A program made the translations under genes and the position numbers. Below, in pieces: positions 50,847-60,901 of a stretch of DNA of 64,000 nucleotides. The notes beneath the pieces are model-generated. The model searched no databases, was not told the DNA's origin, and worked only from the letters and a program-made list of their open reading frames with translations. The stretch spans positions 19,436,082 to 19,500,081 of the forward strand of contig NC_067207.1 of NCBI RefSeq assembly GCF_026262505.1, written 5' to 3'. Origin of the DNA: Trichomonas vaginalis G3. Its lineage: Eukaryota; Parabasalia; Trichomonadida; Trichomonadidae. Position 1 is the stretch's first letter. Every line of letters starts with the position of its first letter.

Positions 50847-52139
50847 ATGGGCCATATTGTTCACCCAAAACGGAAAACAAAGGCAATGCATAACATTTTA
50901 CTCCACGAACGTCGTCGACTCTCAGCGCGACAGATGCTTGGTGCTTGCATAATGACCGGAATGCCATATACAAAAGGTGCTCGCTTTCTTTCTCTTTGTG
51001 GAACTAAGCCCCCTGTGAAGAGTGGTGTCATGAGACAACAGAGATTTTGTGACGATAAGATTAGAAGACTTAAAAGTATTTCCCTAATGCTGTCGAGAAA
51101 GTCCTTCAGTGGTTACTTATCCATTGATGCAAGATGGACGCACAGGCGAAACTCGCCAAGTTGTACAGTAACTGCGCTCGATGCTGTCACAAAAAGAGTT
51201 CTTGCATGCGTGAACATCAACCATATTGGTGGAAACAGACAGCATGCTCAGTATTCCGGAGCTTCCAACAATATGGAAAGTGCTGGAACTCGAATCATCT
51301 TGAAGCAATTAAAGAAATACAATATCTTGAAAGATGTTAAAGAGATTATTAAAGACCGAGATAACAAAAGTGTCTCTGTCTTTAAAGAATTTGGCGTCTC
51401 TCATCTTGAAAGATTCGATCCAGGTCATGTATCAAAAAATATCTCAAAAGATTTTACAAAGTTCTCAGCTTCTCATAAGACAGTTGAAGTTTTCAACGAC
51501 AAGACTCAGAAGATTGAAAAAATAGAGAGACCTTTCTGGGGTCTGAATGCAAGCCTAAGTATGTGGCTTTGGTCATGTTTTGCCGAAGAAAATATTGACA
51601 AACGTACGAAAATGTGGGAGAATTGTGTCTACCATTACGTAGGCAATCATTCTTTTTGCGAACCGCACAATTACAAATGCTTTGAATGGCAAAAAGGTGT
51701 CAATTCGATCCAACTTCAATTCATGCTCTATGACTGGGTTCACAAATGGACACCCATAGTTTCCAAAGTTTCTTCCATTGGATCTACCTGCATGAATGAA
51801 GCGTTTAACTCCAAAATTGCATGCTATTTGGACAAATCAAGAGCCTGGAAGAACATTAACATTAGAGTTAACGTTGCAATCTTAGAATGGAATGATCCAG
51901 AGCATTTTCTCGGAGATATACAAAAAGCATTACATCTTCCCCCACTTCCAGAAGATTGTGTCAAATCATTTGAAGAGAATTGTTACTCCAAAATGATATT
52001 GAAACAAAAAACTGTTACAAAAGGTTCTAAAAAACAGAACAAATACAAAAAATCCATTCAGAGTGTACCAGGAGGAGATTATCAAGTTTTCAAGTCCGAA
52101 TGGGAATCAGAAGACGAAGACATTGATGACTTTGATTAA
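50847..52139 (+). CDS. DDE-type transposase, Kolobok-like
   Basis: 430 residues, intact. YLSIDARWTHRRNSPSCTV (~91-109) has the first Asp. NNMESAGTRIILKQL and IIKDRDNKSVSVFKE have the second Asp, followed by HLERFDPGHVSKNISKDF, which matches the Kolobok layout of ME-x-x-A, D-x-D-S and a conserved His-Val-x-K motif. The C-terminus is very acidic (SEWESEDEDIDDFD) after a basic stretch (KGSKKQNKYKKS). It lies between terminal repeats with TTAA duplications, in agreement. The gene may still be functional, though the Maverick now splits the element. Confidence 0.65.
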   Translation: MGHIVHPKRKTKAMHNILLHERRRLSARQMLGACIMTGMPYTKGARFLSLCGTKPPVKSGVMRQQRFCDDKIRRLKSISLMLSRKSFSGYLSIDARWTHRRNSPSCTVTALDAVTKRVLACVNINHIGGNRQHAQYSGASNNMESAGTRIILKQLKKYNILKDVKEIIKDRDNKSVSVFKEFGVSHLERFDPGHVSKNISKDFTKFSASHKTVEVFNDKTQKIEKIERPFWGLNASLSMWLWSCFAEENIDKRTKMWENCVYHYVGNHSFCEPHNYKCFEWQKGVNSIQLQFMLYDWVHKWTPIVSKVSSIGSTCMNEAFNSKIACYLDKSRAWKNINIRVNVAILEWNDPEHFLGDIQKALHLPPLPEDCVKSFEENCYSKMILKQKTVTKGSKKQNKYKKSIQSVPGGDYQVFKSEWESEDEDIDDFD

Positions 52140-52479
52140 CGAAAATTACATTTTATTTATTGTTTTTGTTTTTAATTAAATTATTATTATGCTCATTTTC
52201 TTATTTTGATTTTTTCTCATTATGATATAAATAATTTATTAATGCATTTATCCAATAATTATGCTATGATATTTTTATGCCTTATTTCATTTCTCTTATA
52301 TTTGATAATCTGGTAAAATATAGTTCAGACTATAATCATTTTAGATTATTGATATATTTATATAGGTTAGAATAAAATTAGTTTCATTTTCTACTTTTAT
52401 TTTGAATTAATAATTTATAATATCAAATATTATGGCGTAACCTCTCCTTTAAAATATAGATATATATAGGCCTATAGAG

Positions 52480-52525
52480 TTTATTGGCACTCTCAAAACT
52501 CTAGAATTTTGAGTTTACTATACCC
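52480..52525 (-). repeat. Right terminal inverted repeat of the TTAA transposon
   Basis: Ends AGTTTACTATACCC; the inverse of 20,977-21,021. It contains the inner palindrome TCAAAACTCTAGAATTTTGA. Confidence 0.75.
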
Positions 52526-52529
52526 TTAA

Positions 52530-52975
52530 ATTAATTATCGAGATGGAAGCCCATTCGAGTTTATTAATGATTTTAATCATTAATAATGAAATAAAAAAAT
52601 ATTGAGAATTGAAATTTATTATTAATCACTCAACAACGCCAATAATTTATGGGTTAAAATTGTGTAAAAAGAATTTGAATAAGAAATAAAAAATGCTTCA
52701 AAAATATTGAAAGCCCAGGGCTTTTTATTGTATATATTCCGTATTCCTATTAATGCTATGTAGAATTATCATCAAATTGATTTTAATTACATTTCAAAAG
52801 ATTACACTCTTTGATGATAAAACGTCAACAATTGAATCATTAATGACATACAAAATCAAATCATATCTCGATACTTCAGAAAAGTGGCAATAGAAATTAA
52901 TTGAATAGTTATTCAAAAGTTATGATTCACAGTTAAAAAGTTATTTGAATTTATAAGAAATGCATGGAAAGTTTA
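52530..52975. other. Intergenic, no gene seen
   Basis: AT-rich spacer between two TTAA elements. Nothing else is seen. Confidence 0.45.
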
Positions 52976-52979
52976 TTAA

Positions 52980-54019
52980 GGGTGCACACGAGAGGATCAT
53001 GTAAACTTCAGAATTTAGAACCTTATTTTTAGGCATTATCTTGGCTACCTATTTAGGCTCGAAAAGCAAAAAATATCAAAAAATACAACTTGAGTCCATT
53101 ATGACCCTTTCATGGAGGTAGTTTTTATCCGCTAGTATTTTCCCTTTGAATCTCTTTACAATTCGAAATCAAATTCAAACCTCAGTAGAAGAAAGGAAGA
53201 ATCGACTTACTACGGTTGTAATACGAATAAATACATATGTTTAATTATTTTTATTTACATAATAATTGTTTGAAGCTCATATTCCATCAAATTTTTAAAT
53301 AAAAACATTAAAATGTTGAAAATGTTCATATATTTTAATAGGGTTTTGGCACTTTATTGAGGAATTACTACATACATAGTCGAACTGAACTTGATATTTT
53401 GAAATTTAAATTATTTATCAAAATTAAAATTTAACTTGAAATTTATAATTATTTAGTCATATTTTGCATAATTCTAAGTAGATTTTGTAAAAAATCAAGA
53501 AAGAAAAATTTTAACGTGCATTATTTTTTCTTTTTTATAATAATACATATTATTATATAATTAACATATTCATAATGTTTCACCCTTTCAAAAATATAAT
53601 CCTCCTCTCAAATAAACGTACATACGGGTGGCCTCTTTTTTCAAAAAATTAAAATTTGAAATTTTGGGCTCAAATATTAGAGATTTTTTCAACCTTCAAC
53701 GATATATGTTGTCTATATCAGACCTCCTTTCTTTTTGATACTTAACATTGTTCCTAAATCTTAGCCGTTAAGGTTGTTCTGAAAATATTTTTTTTTTTCG
53801 AAAAAATTCGAAAAAAATTCTTAAAATTCAAAAATCCCTTAATTCCTGAGGATTTTGGAAAAAAGTTTTTACATGAACATGTGTATATTATATGAAGTAT
53901 ATTGATAAGGTAAAAATCAAATTTTATTGCATATTCATCGAGAAAATAAACTAACGAATCCCTCAAAATTGAGAGGGTAATCCTCCTCCTCTCAAATAAA
54001 CGTACATACGGGTGCACCC
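52980..54019. mobile_element. Non-autonomous TTAA-flanked element, ~1.04 kb
   Basis: Left terminus GGGTGCAC at 52,980 preceded by TTAA (52,976-52,979); right terminus GTGCACCC ending at 54,019 followed by TTAA (54,020-54,023). There is no protein-coding gene inside. It ends ~10 bases beyond the kinase stop codon. Short terminal repeats and no transposase suggest a MITE-like derivative of a TTAA transposon. Confidence 0.6.
53601..54014 (+). repeat. 30-bp direct repeat pair
   Basis: A 30-base sequence starting CCTCCTCTCAAATAAACGTA and ending CATACGGGTG is identical at 53,601-53,630 and 53,985-54,014. The second copy forms the subterminal part of the element's right end. Confidence 0.85.
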
Positions 54020-54029
54020 TTAAATACAA

Positions 54030-54932
54030 TTAGTTGATTTCAGGACGAATGATTAATTTTGTGTTTCTGTTATTTGAAGCATTCTTTGAGCTCAAGACAG
54101 CTGGCATGGATAATGATCTTGCACGGACATTATTATCTGGTTTAAACTGCAAGAGATTGATGACTTGCCTTGCAGATAACCTTTCATCTGGATTTTTAAC
54201 TAAGAGTCCTTCAAGAATTGTTTTCATCATGCCATAGCATTGTGCTTCAATGTCTTTAAGTTCTCCCAAGTACTTGAGGAACTTTTTTGTTGAACATTCT
54301 GGAAATGGAAACTTTCTGAAGACTGTGTAGTAGATAGTTATGCCTAAGGACCACATGTCTGATTTGCTTCCATCATATGTATCATTATATATGACTTCTG
54401 GAGCAATAAAATAAGGAGTTCCGCACGCGAGATTTAAGTTTCGATTTTTAGTTTGAACACCGAAACCGAAGTCAAGGAGCTTAACATTCATATTTTCATC
54501 AAATCCGATATTCTCCGGTTTGATATCTCTATGAGCAATTCCTTTCGAGTGAAGATAATCAAGAGCCTCTGCTGTTTGAATAATAATATTGTAAACCATT
54601 GGCTCAGGTAATTTATGCCTTGTTGAAGTAAGTTGGTGTAATGTACCGTTAAGCAACAATTCCATGATGATTACTATAAAATCTTCAAGATAGATGACTT
54701 CATGGAACTTTGCAATGCGAGGATGATCTATTCTTTCTAGTATTCTTAGTTCTGATTCTACATGTCTCAAATACTCGTTGCTTTCAGAAAATAACTCTCT
54801 TGGAATGAATTTAGCGGCAAAATACTGACCCGTTTTTAAACAGTAAACTTGGTATACAGAGCTTGATGAACCTGTGCCAATCAAGCAGCCAAGGGCATAT
54901 GTTTTGAATTGGTTGGGGATCTTGGCAACCAT
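54030..54932 (-). CDS. Serine/threonine protein kinase, CAMK-like
   Basis: 300 residues, a complete catalytic domain. Gly-rich loop IGTGSSSSVY (18-27), ATP-binding K41 (AAKFI), alphaC E60, HRDIKPEN (134-141), DFG (154-156), GTPYFIAPE (171-179), DMWSLG (192-197), and the conserved Arg in ERLSARQ (subdomain XI). A ~30-residue basic Ser/Asn tail follows. All catalytic residues are present, so it should be active. The HRDIKPEN loop and overall layout fit the CAMK/AMPK-type group common in trichomonads. The 3' end sits ~10 bases from a TTAA element. Confidence 0.9.
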   Translation of the reverse strand: MVAKIPNQFKTYALGCLIGTGSSSSVYQVYCLKTGQYFAAKFIPRELFSESNEYLRHVESELRILERIDHPRIAKFHEVIYLEDFIVIIMELLLNGTLHQLTSTRHKLPEPMVYNIIIQTAEALDYLHSKGIAHRDIKPENIGFDENMNVKLLDFGFGVQTKNRNLNLACGTPYFIAPEVIYNDTYDGSKSDMWSLGITIYYTVFRKFPFPECSTKKFLKYLGELKDIEAQCYGMMKTILEGLLVKNPDERLSARQVINLLQFKPDNNVRARSLSMPAVLSSKNASNNRNTKLIIRPEIN

Positions 54933-55830
54933 CCCACAAAAATAAAAACTGTTAGTGTCGAACTTTTGAGATAATTTGTATGTCTTTGAATTTTGTGATC
55001 CCTTAACCGCGAAAATAATCTTTTCGGTATTTTGACTCTTTATGTGTTGTTAATCAATTATGTTTTGAATAGAAAATTTGAAAATCAGAAGGGTGTAAAA
55101 TTAAGTTAATATAAATTTTTAGATTGATGATAAATTTGCTGTATACATGGAACTCTACAAAAGTCATACGTTTGCGTTCATGAATTAAAAAAAAATTCAA
55201 TATGCTTTGAATTCAACTATTCAAATAAAAACGTCCTCCTAAGAAAACTGCCCATCACACTCGTTAGAAATAACTAATGATGCTGGATAATATTGCAAAA
55301 AATTTTGAATTTTCGAAAGTTGGGAGAAACGACCAAAAGTAATAAGAAATATACTATTCAAGGCCTGTAAAGAAAAACCTAAACTATAAAACAATAAATT
55401 TCTATTCTCAAATTTGAAATTAAACTTTCCATCGTGTTCTTCAATTATTCCTTGATAAATAATTTCGCAATAGTATTGAAACACGAATAATTCCAAAATT
55501 CCATTTTTATTTTTACAATTTCAAATCAAACTAAAAGAAATTTCGTTTATTTATATAATTAAAAGATGTTTCTGCAAATACATACTCTGTATAGTATGGA
55601 TCATCTATTGGGCCATCCTATGGATGTCTATTGATTATTTCATTTCTTCAATAACACATATTATGATCATATTAATACTTTCAAATTCATTATTAGGACG
55701 AATCCAGATCGAATCAAAATACGAAATTGTCCTATACAGTTCAAATCCTCTGTTTTTTGATGGGTCAAAACAATAAAAAAAAAAGTTATGGGTTAGTAGT
55801 ATATGTTGAAGGGTTTTGTGACTTTTTTTG
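54933..55830. other. Intergenic with possible gene remnants
   Basis: Two minus-strand frames are open but weak. One at 55,239-55,496 lacks an ATG and reads Phe/Leu/Tyr-rich protein ending LQYYPASLVISNECDGQFS, possibly the C-terminus of a decayed gene. One at 55,635-55,847 starts with ATG but is low complexity. Neither is supported well enough to call. Confidence 0.35.
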
Positions 55831-55831
55831 T

Positions 55832-55930
55832 AAACGTAAGAATTCATACATTTTTGAGCGATTTTGTATCATTTTTTTTTACATATGAAGTAAAAAATGT
55901 ATGATTTTTACGGTTTTTATTCTTACGTTT
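55832..55930. repeat. Nested inverted repeat (foldback)
   Basis: AAACGTAAGAAT (55,832-55,843) pairs perfectly with ATTCTTACGTTT (55,919-55,930). Just inside, TCATACATTTTT (55,844-55,855) pairs with AAAAATGTATGA (55,893-55,904). The whole could fold into a ~100-base hairpin. It lies where Maverick 2 probably begins. Confidence 0.7.
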
Positions 55931-56080
55931 TTGAATAAATCAAGATTTAAAAATTTTCAGAATCGTAAGAAATTTTCACTAAACCCATACATAATGAAAT
56001 AAAAAAATAAAAAAAATAAAAAAATAAACTTTAAAAATTCATGTCTTACATTTTTTGAATAATTTATTTTTTTAATTCGT

Positions 56081-57193
56081 ATGAAAATGAGTGTCAAGAC
56101 TAACGACGTTAAAAAATTGGGATTCACAAACGAGGAAATAAAGGATATATTAGAGGAGGCGAGTTATGAAGTTAATAAATATTATTTAAGAAATTGTCAA
56201 AAATTCGCGGAGTTATTAAATGATTTAGATTATGATGGAAAAATGAATAAAGATGATGTTATAAATTTCTTATATCCCACATCTGAAGAAGAAAAACCTA
56301 AAGAACCTGATGTTTTCCCTGAATATTATGAAGAACGGATTAAAGATGATGAATATGATGAAATTGAAAGACTGGAAAAAATAAGAGATGAAATAGATGA
56401 AAAAATTAAGGAATTAAGAGAAGTTGAAAAATATAATGAGAATGAAGTAGAGGGTTTAATGAATATCCCAGCTTCAGAATCAGAAGTTCAAAAATCTCAT
56501 GAAGAAAGATATAAAAATTACTTTTTGGAATCTACTAAAAATTTATTAGATGGTGAAATAGATGAAACACTTTCAGAAGAAGGCACAAAATTTATTCATA
56601 AACATAAGTTACAATTTATTGACGATGGAGATTATCCATGTATATTACTTTCACCTCCTCTTGATTCTGAAAAATTCAAAAAAGCACTGAAAAATGTAAC
56701 ATATGCAACAAATACGATTAAGAAAGAAGACCATGATATTTACACAAATTATTATTTAAATAAATGTACAGGTGTTGATAAAGTTTTTGATTTGTTAGAT
56801 AAAATATCAAAAGAAACAATTGGTACATATAAAATTTTATGCGATTGTGGTTTCATTATTGAAGATACTAATAATGTTTCATATGAAAGAACAGCACCGA
56901 AGGAAGACGAAGTTGAAAGGTCTATACCATTCGTTATTAAGAATATAAAAGATATGAAAACTTATAAACATTATATTTATTCATTTATTTCAGAAAAAAT
57001 GGAAGCAACCCATAAAACATCATCTCATCATTTTATAGCTATTCATACATTCCTTTTCAAAGTTGTGAAATTAAATAAGACAGGAATTAGATTTAATGTA
57101 TCAGGGTACGCATTCTTGAGTAAATTAAAATGTATTCGTCACGTCGCAGATGATAAAAATTTATGTGTTCTTAATTCATTTTATGGACTTTAG
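56081..57193 (+). CDS. Hypothetical Maverick protein upstream of the polymerase
   Basis: 370 residues, intact. It starts MKMSVKTNDVKKLGFTNEE (a second Met two codons on is equally possible). Highly charged helical N-terminal half with a coiled-coil around ~95-125 (EIERLEKIRDEIDEKIKELR). The C-terminal third is more globular and ends CIRHVADDKNLCVLNSFYGL. That ending loosely resembles the D-x-x-C-F/L segment near the N-terminus of Polinton polymerases, so the protein could be a split-off N-terminal polymerase part. An AT-rich start motif separates it from the next gene. Function unknown. Confidence 0.65.
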   Translation: MKMSVKTNDVKKLGFTNEEIKDILEEASYEVNKYYLRNCQKFAELLNDLDYDGKMNKDDVINFLYPTSEEEKPKEPDVFPEYYEERIKDDEYDEIERLEKIRDEIDEKIKELREVEKYNENEVEGLMNIPASESEVQKSHEERYKNYFLESTKNLLDGEIDETLSEEGTKFIHKHKLQFIDDGDYPCILLSPPLDSEKFKKALKNVTYATNTIKKEDHDIYTNYYLNKCTGVDKVFDLLDKISKETIGTYKILCDCGFIIEDTNNVSYERTAPKEDEVERSIPFVIKNIKDMKTYKHYIYSFISEKMEATHKTSSHHFIAIHTFLFKVVKLNKTGIRFNVSGYAFLSKLKCIRHVADDKNLCVLNSFYGL

Positions 57194-57993
57194 CCCTGGA
57201 CTTTAAAAAAATAAACTTTATTTTTATTTATTTTTTAATTTTTTATTCTTACATAAATGAACAAAAACGGAACAGCTAAAATGAATGATAATCAAATAAG
57301 AGCCGAAGGTAGAAGGTTATTTAAACGCTTCTATAACATTCCTGATGGTGTTAATCCTAAAACTCGTAGAAGTTATTTAAATGAAGCCATAGATGCATAT
57401 GAAGGATTTGACATTTCATCAGAAAGTGAGAGGTTAGCAAGAATGTTAAACGTTAATATTGATTTTTATTATTGTGACCCTCAACCAGAAGACGTAGACA
57501 TAAATAAGGTAGACTTTCCATTAGTGGAATCAATAATGATAGATCCAGAATTTGAAACAGTAAATATTTTATTAACACAGAGTCCATGTGGAAAACTTCA
57601 CGCTGACAGAATTACAGACGTTGAAGCACTCACAGGATATAAAGTTTGCCCCTTTTGCAAAGAAGAAGTATATTCTATCCGTGATGACCCAGAAAGGAAA
57701 AACCAAAGAAGATTTTTAAAACATTGTGAGAAATGTAAAGAAAATAATGGAAGATTAATTCAAGACGTTCAATTGCAAAACACACAACAACCATATGCAC
57801 CACATATCACGAAACAGAAGATATATCAATGGCTATTAGCTCACAATTTGCAGGAATATTATAAACCAACAAGATATTATATTACTTTTGACTTCGAAAC
57901 ATTAGAGACTAAAGAAGAACTTCAACTTTCTGAATGTGCAACTTTGAACGCTTACTTAAAACCATTTATGGTATCATCAACTGTCAAAATAAA

Positions 57994-58042
57994 GCCGCAA
58001 ACGGACTCTTTGAGTCCTGAAGGTCTTTCAGACCGAAGCGGC
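57994..58042 (+). repeat. GC-rich palindromic insert in the polymerase gene, copy 1
   Basis: GCCGC (57,994) pairs with GCGGC (58,038), enclosing two perfect mini-hairpins, GGACTC-TTT-GAGTCC and GGTCT-TTC-AGACC. It is read in frame as protein (KPQTDSLSPEGLSDRSGE) within otherwise AT-rich coding sequence. Confidence 0.7.
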
Positions 58043-58188
58043 GAGGTCGTAGACCGTGATAAAACATTTACGAGGAATTTTTGCTTAACATCAAGTGATT
58101 CTTTTATTTCTGATTGGATTGAGTTTTTATTTTCAACCTGTTCATTAGTTGCTAAATCAAATATTGAACAATATGAAGAATTAATGAA

Positions 58189-58222
58189 GCCGCAAACGAC
58201 CAAACGGCGGGGACTTTGTCCC
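58189..58222 (+). repeat. GC-rich palindromic insert in the polymerase gene, copy 2
   Basis: GCCGCAAACGACCAAACGGC followed by hairpin GGGAC-TTT-GTCCC (58,210-58,222). It coincides with the first frame break of the polymerase, so its insertion may have caused it. Confidence 0.65.
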
Positions 58223-59029
58223 ATACATTAAATGAAAAACAGAAGGAAGCATTTAAAGAACTTCTAGATGAGGAATTCAATAAAGTGAATATCATAGGTT
58301 TTTAATTCGGGAAAGTTTGATTTAAATTTAATTCTTCGTGATTTAAACACTGCAAAATGGAAAATAAAATCAATGCTGGGTTCTTCTTCTCAATTTAAGC
58401 AAATCATTGTAAAGAAAACAAACTGTCCATATGAATTAAGATTTATTGACATCAGAAATTATATAGCGGGTGGAACATTAGACCAATTCACTCAAGATTT
58501 CGGAAACAATAAATCACGTGTTAAATCCTTTTTCCTTATCAATTCATCACATGGGAGAATTACGAAGATGAATTATATAAAGTGGAACCATTCACTCAAG
58601 ATTCATTTTATTCAGCATTAACTCAAGAAACAATATCCGATTCAGATTATCAAATATATCTCAATGATGCTAAAAATTTTGAGAATAGATTAGAATATTT
58701 TATTCATTATTGCAATAAAGACGTTGAAATTATGATTGACCCAATTGATAAAATTATTGAAGAAACATTTGTTTATAAAATTGACATGCTTCATAATCTT
58801 TCTTTATCATCGAATGCATCAATGATTCGTTACGCGTTAGCATATAAGAACTTCAATCCTAACGAAACATATCCAGAAGAAGAAAATGTGGAATCAAGTT
58901 TTGAATTAACAAAAAAGTATTGGAAATATAAAATTGATTCATATAAGAAACAAGATGAAAAAGCAGAAAGGGATACTAAAAACAATGTTTCAATGGATGA
59001 CTATCAATACTATCACGATTTAATCCTTT

Positions 59030-59165
59030 CATCTAAATGCAAAATGTGTGGTAAAGCGTTTACATATGCTAATAAACCAACATTAGATAGAATCGATAAT
59101 GAAAAACCACATACCAAAGAAAATTGTCAGTTAATGTGTTGTTATTGCAATGTCGTAAAATCAAA
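59030..59165 (+). other. HNH-endonuclease-like module inside the polymerase
   Basis: CKMCGK, then PTLDRIDNEKPHTKEN, then QLMCCYCNVVK: the C-x2-C ... D-R-I-D-N ... N ... C-x2-C-N layout of HNH/endonuclease-VII-like folds. It sits between Exo III and motif A. Confidence 0.7.
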
Positions 59166-60901
59166 TAAAGATGAAGATGTTCAACGTTTAAGAATCAATT
59201 TAAGAAATTATGCATTAAAAAATAATTTACCAATGACTCTAGATTCAGTTGAAGCTTATCACATCCTCCGTAATGGAATTACTGGTGGTTTATCAAATGT
59301 TCAACATAGAGTAAATCTTAAAGGAATCACGCACATTAATAAACTTTCATATAATCCAGAAACTAAAACTGTATCAAATGAGGACACTTCCAACATTATG
59401 ACTCATTTCGTTGGTGTTGACTTTAATTCATTATATCCTTCATCATTTTCATCTAATCCTCATGATTTCATTCAATATACTGACCATAAAATGTATATGC
59501 CGGGAAGATTGAATGGTGTTATCATTTGTGATACAGCAACAAAGAAAGCAAAAGCACTGGGAATAATTAAGAAGAAAAATACTTTATTCGTGGCTGAAGT
59601 AAAGGGTCACATTGATGAAAATACATTAATGATTACATAAACTTTTTACCAATAATAAGAAACTTTGATATTATCACAGATGAAAAAACAATTGGTGGTT
59701 TTATGTATAATTACATGAAATCAAACAATCTACCAGTTGACCAGAAACAGAGGAAATTAACTCAGTTAGCATCACACACACAACCAATATCAACCATTTT
59801 CTTCTTATTATCTTTGGTATCTAATAGACAGATTTCATTTTATCATTGATGACATTCAATCAATTTTAACATTTACGAAAAATACTTGTTTTAATGAATT
59901 TGCGAATGAATTTATGAACGAAAGACAAAAGGCTGAATTAGAAGGAAATAAAGGAAAAAGTTTATTTTGCAAGATTTCACTTAATGGATCATATGGTTAC
60001 GATGCAATGAATACACAAAATTACGCAAAGACTAAAATAATGAATGCACAGAAGGCACGCGTTGCATGTATGTCAAATAAGTTTAAAAACATAAGAGAAA
60101 TAGGAGAGGATACGTATCAAGTGATGCTTAAAGATAGATTTTATAGATGTGATACATGTTTACAAGAGGCATTCTTCACTTTAGATAACGCAAAATACTG
60201 GTATTTGGTTTTCATTTATGATTTTATGTATAAATGCATGGATGTTAATCGTTTTCATTCATTGAAGGTGATACTGATTCATCTTATTGGGCAATCGCTG
60301 GCGACCCAAATCTTCCTAACACTCAAGCATTTCAAGCAATTGTAACCGATAAAAATTTTATGATAAAAACATTTACAAATTCGCACCTTTTTGATTTCTT
60401 CTGTTTTTAATGAGAAATTTAAACCTAAATTAAAGAATAAAGCTGAAGAAAAAGCACATGAAGAAGAAGTTATTGGGTTTAGCAATTGAGAAACAAGGTG
60501 ATAACATGGTTGCTTTATGTCCTAAGTGTTATACTTCATTCAACGGTTCAATTGATGGAAGTGATTTTAAAAAGATTGCACAAAAAATGAAAGGAGTTAG
60601 TTTACGACAAAATAAACAATTAACACCTAAAAATTATTTGGATATAATAAATGATAAAGTGATATTTGATGGTCAGAATATTAATTTACAACTTAAAAAC
60701 GGGTCAATGACTCGCTTAACAATCGGTAAGACTGCATTAACAGGAGCACACACTAAGGCTGTATGTTGTGAAAATGGATGTTGTATGCCATTTATTTAAT
60801 AAAATGCCACAGAAGAGACAAAAGGAACCGTAAATAATGGTTTTGATACTATGATTCAAAGAGGCGGGCACCCTTAAAACACTTATTTTATTTTTATATA
60901 A

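Larger units (their letters stand above)
20977..52525 (+). mobile_element. TTAA-type (Kolobok-like) DNA transposon, split by a Maverick
   Basis: Left end GGGTATAGTCCACT at 20,977 and right end ACTATACCC at 52,525 form terminal inverted repeats alignable over ~45 bases (about 35 identities by eye), each flanked by TTAA. The host element is ~3.0 kb once the inner Maverick (about 21,029-49,574) is subtracted, and carries a single transposase gene at 50,847-52,139. TTAA duplications are typical of Kolobok and piggyBac elements; the protein does not look like piggyBac. Confidence 0.75.
57257..60799 (+). pseudogene. Family B DNA polymerase with HNH-like insert, several frameshifts
   Basis: Fragments in order on the + strand span ~1,180 codons. 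N-terminal zinc-type CPFCKEEV...HCEKCKEN, Exo I YYITFDFETLE (~57,880), Exo II GKFDLNL (~58,310), Exo III YCNKDVE (~58,710), an HNH-like module (59,030-59,165), motif A GVDFNSLYPSSF (~59,415), motif B KISLNGSYGYD (~59,965), motif C GDTDSSYW (~60,270) and a C-terminus ending LTGAHTKAVCCENGCCMPFI. Six or seven frame changes (about 58,225, 58,305, 58,535, 59,637, 59,820, 60,260, 60,400) break it. It is the replication polymerase of the element. All catalytic motifs survive, so the breaks may be recent or sequencing errors. Confidence 0.8.

Noticed and set aside
53754-54029. Minus-strand 91-residue protein inside the 1-kb TTAA element
   Set aside because: Phe/Lys/Ile-rich with no start motif; it runs through the terminal repeat and is probably chance.
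57257-60799. Programmed frameshifting in the DNA polymerase
   Set aside because: Six or seven changes in both directions without a common slippery site are better explained by damage or sequencing error.
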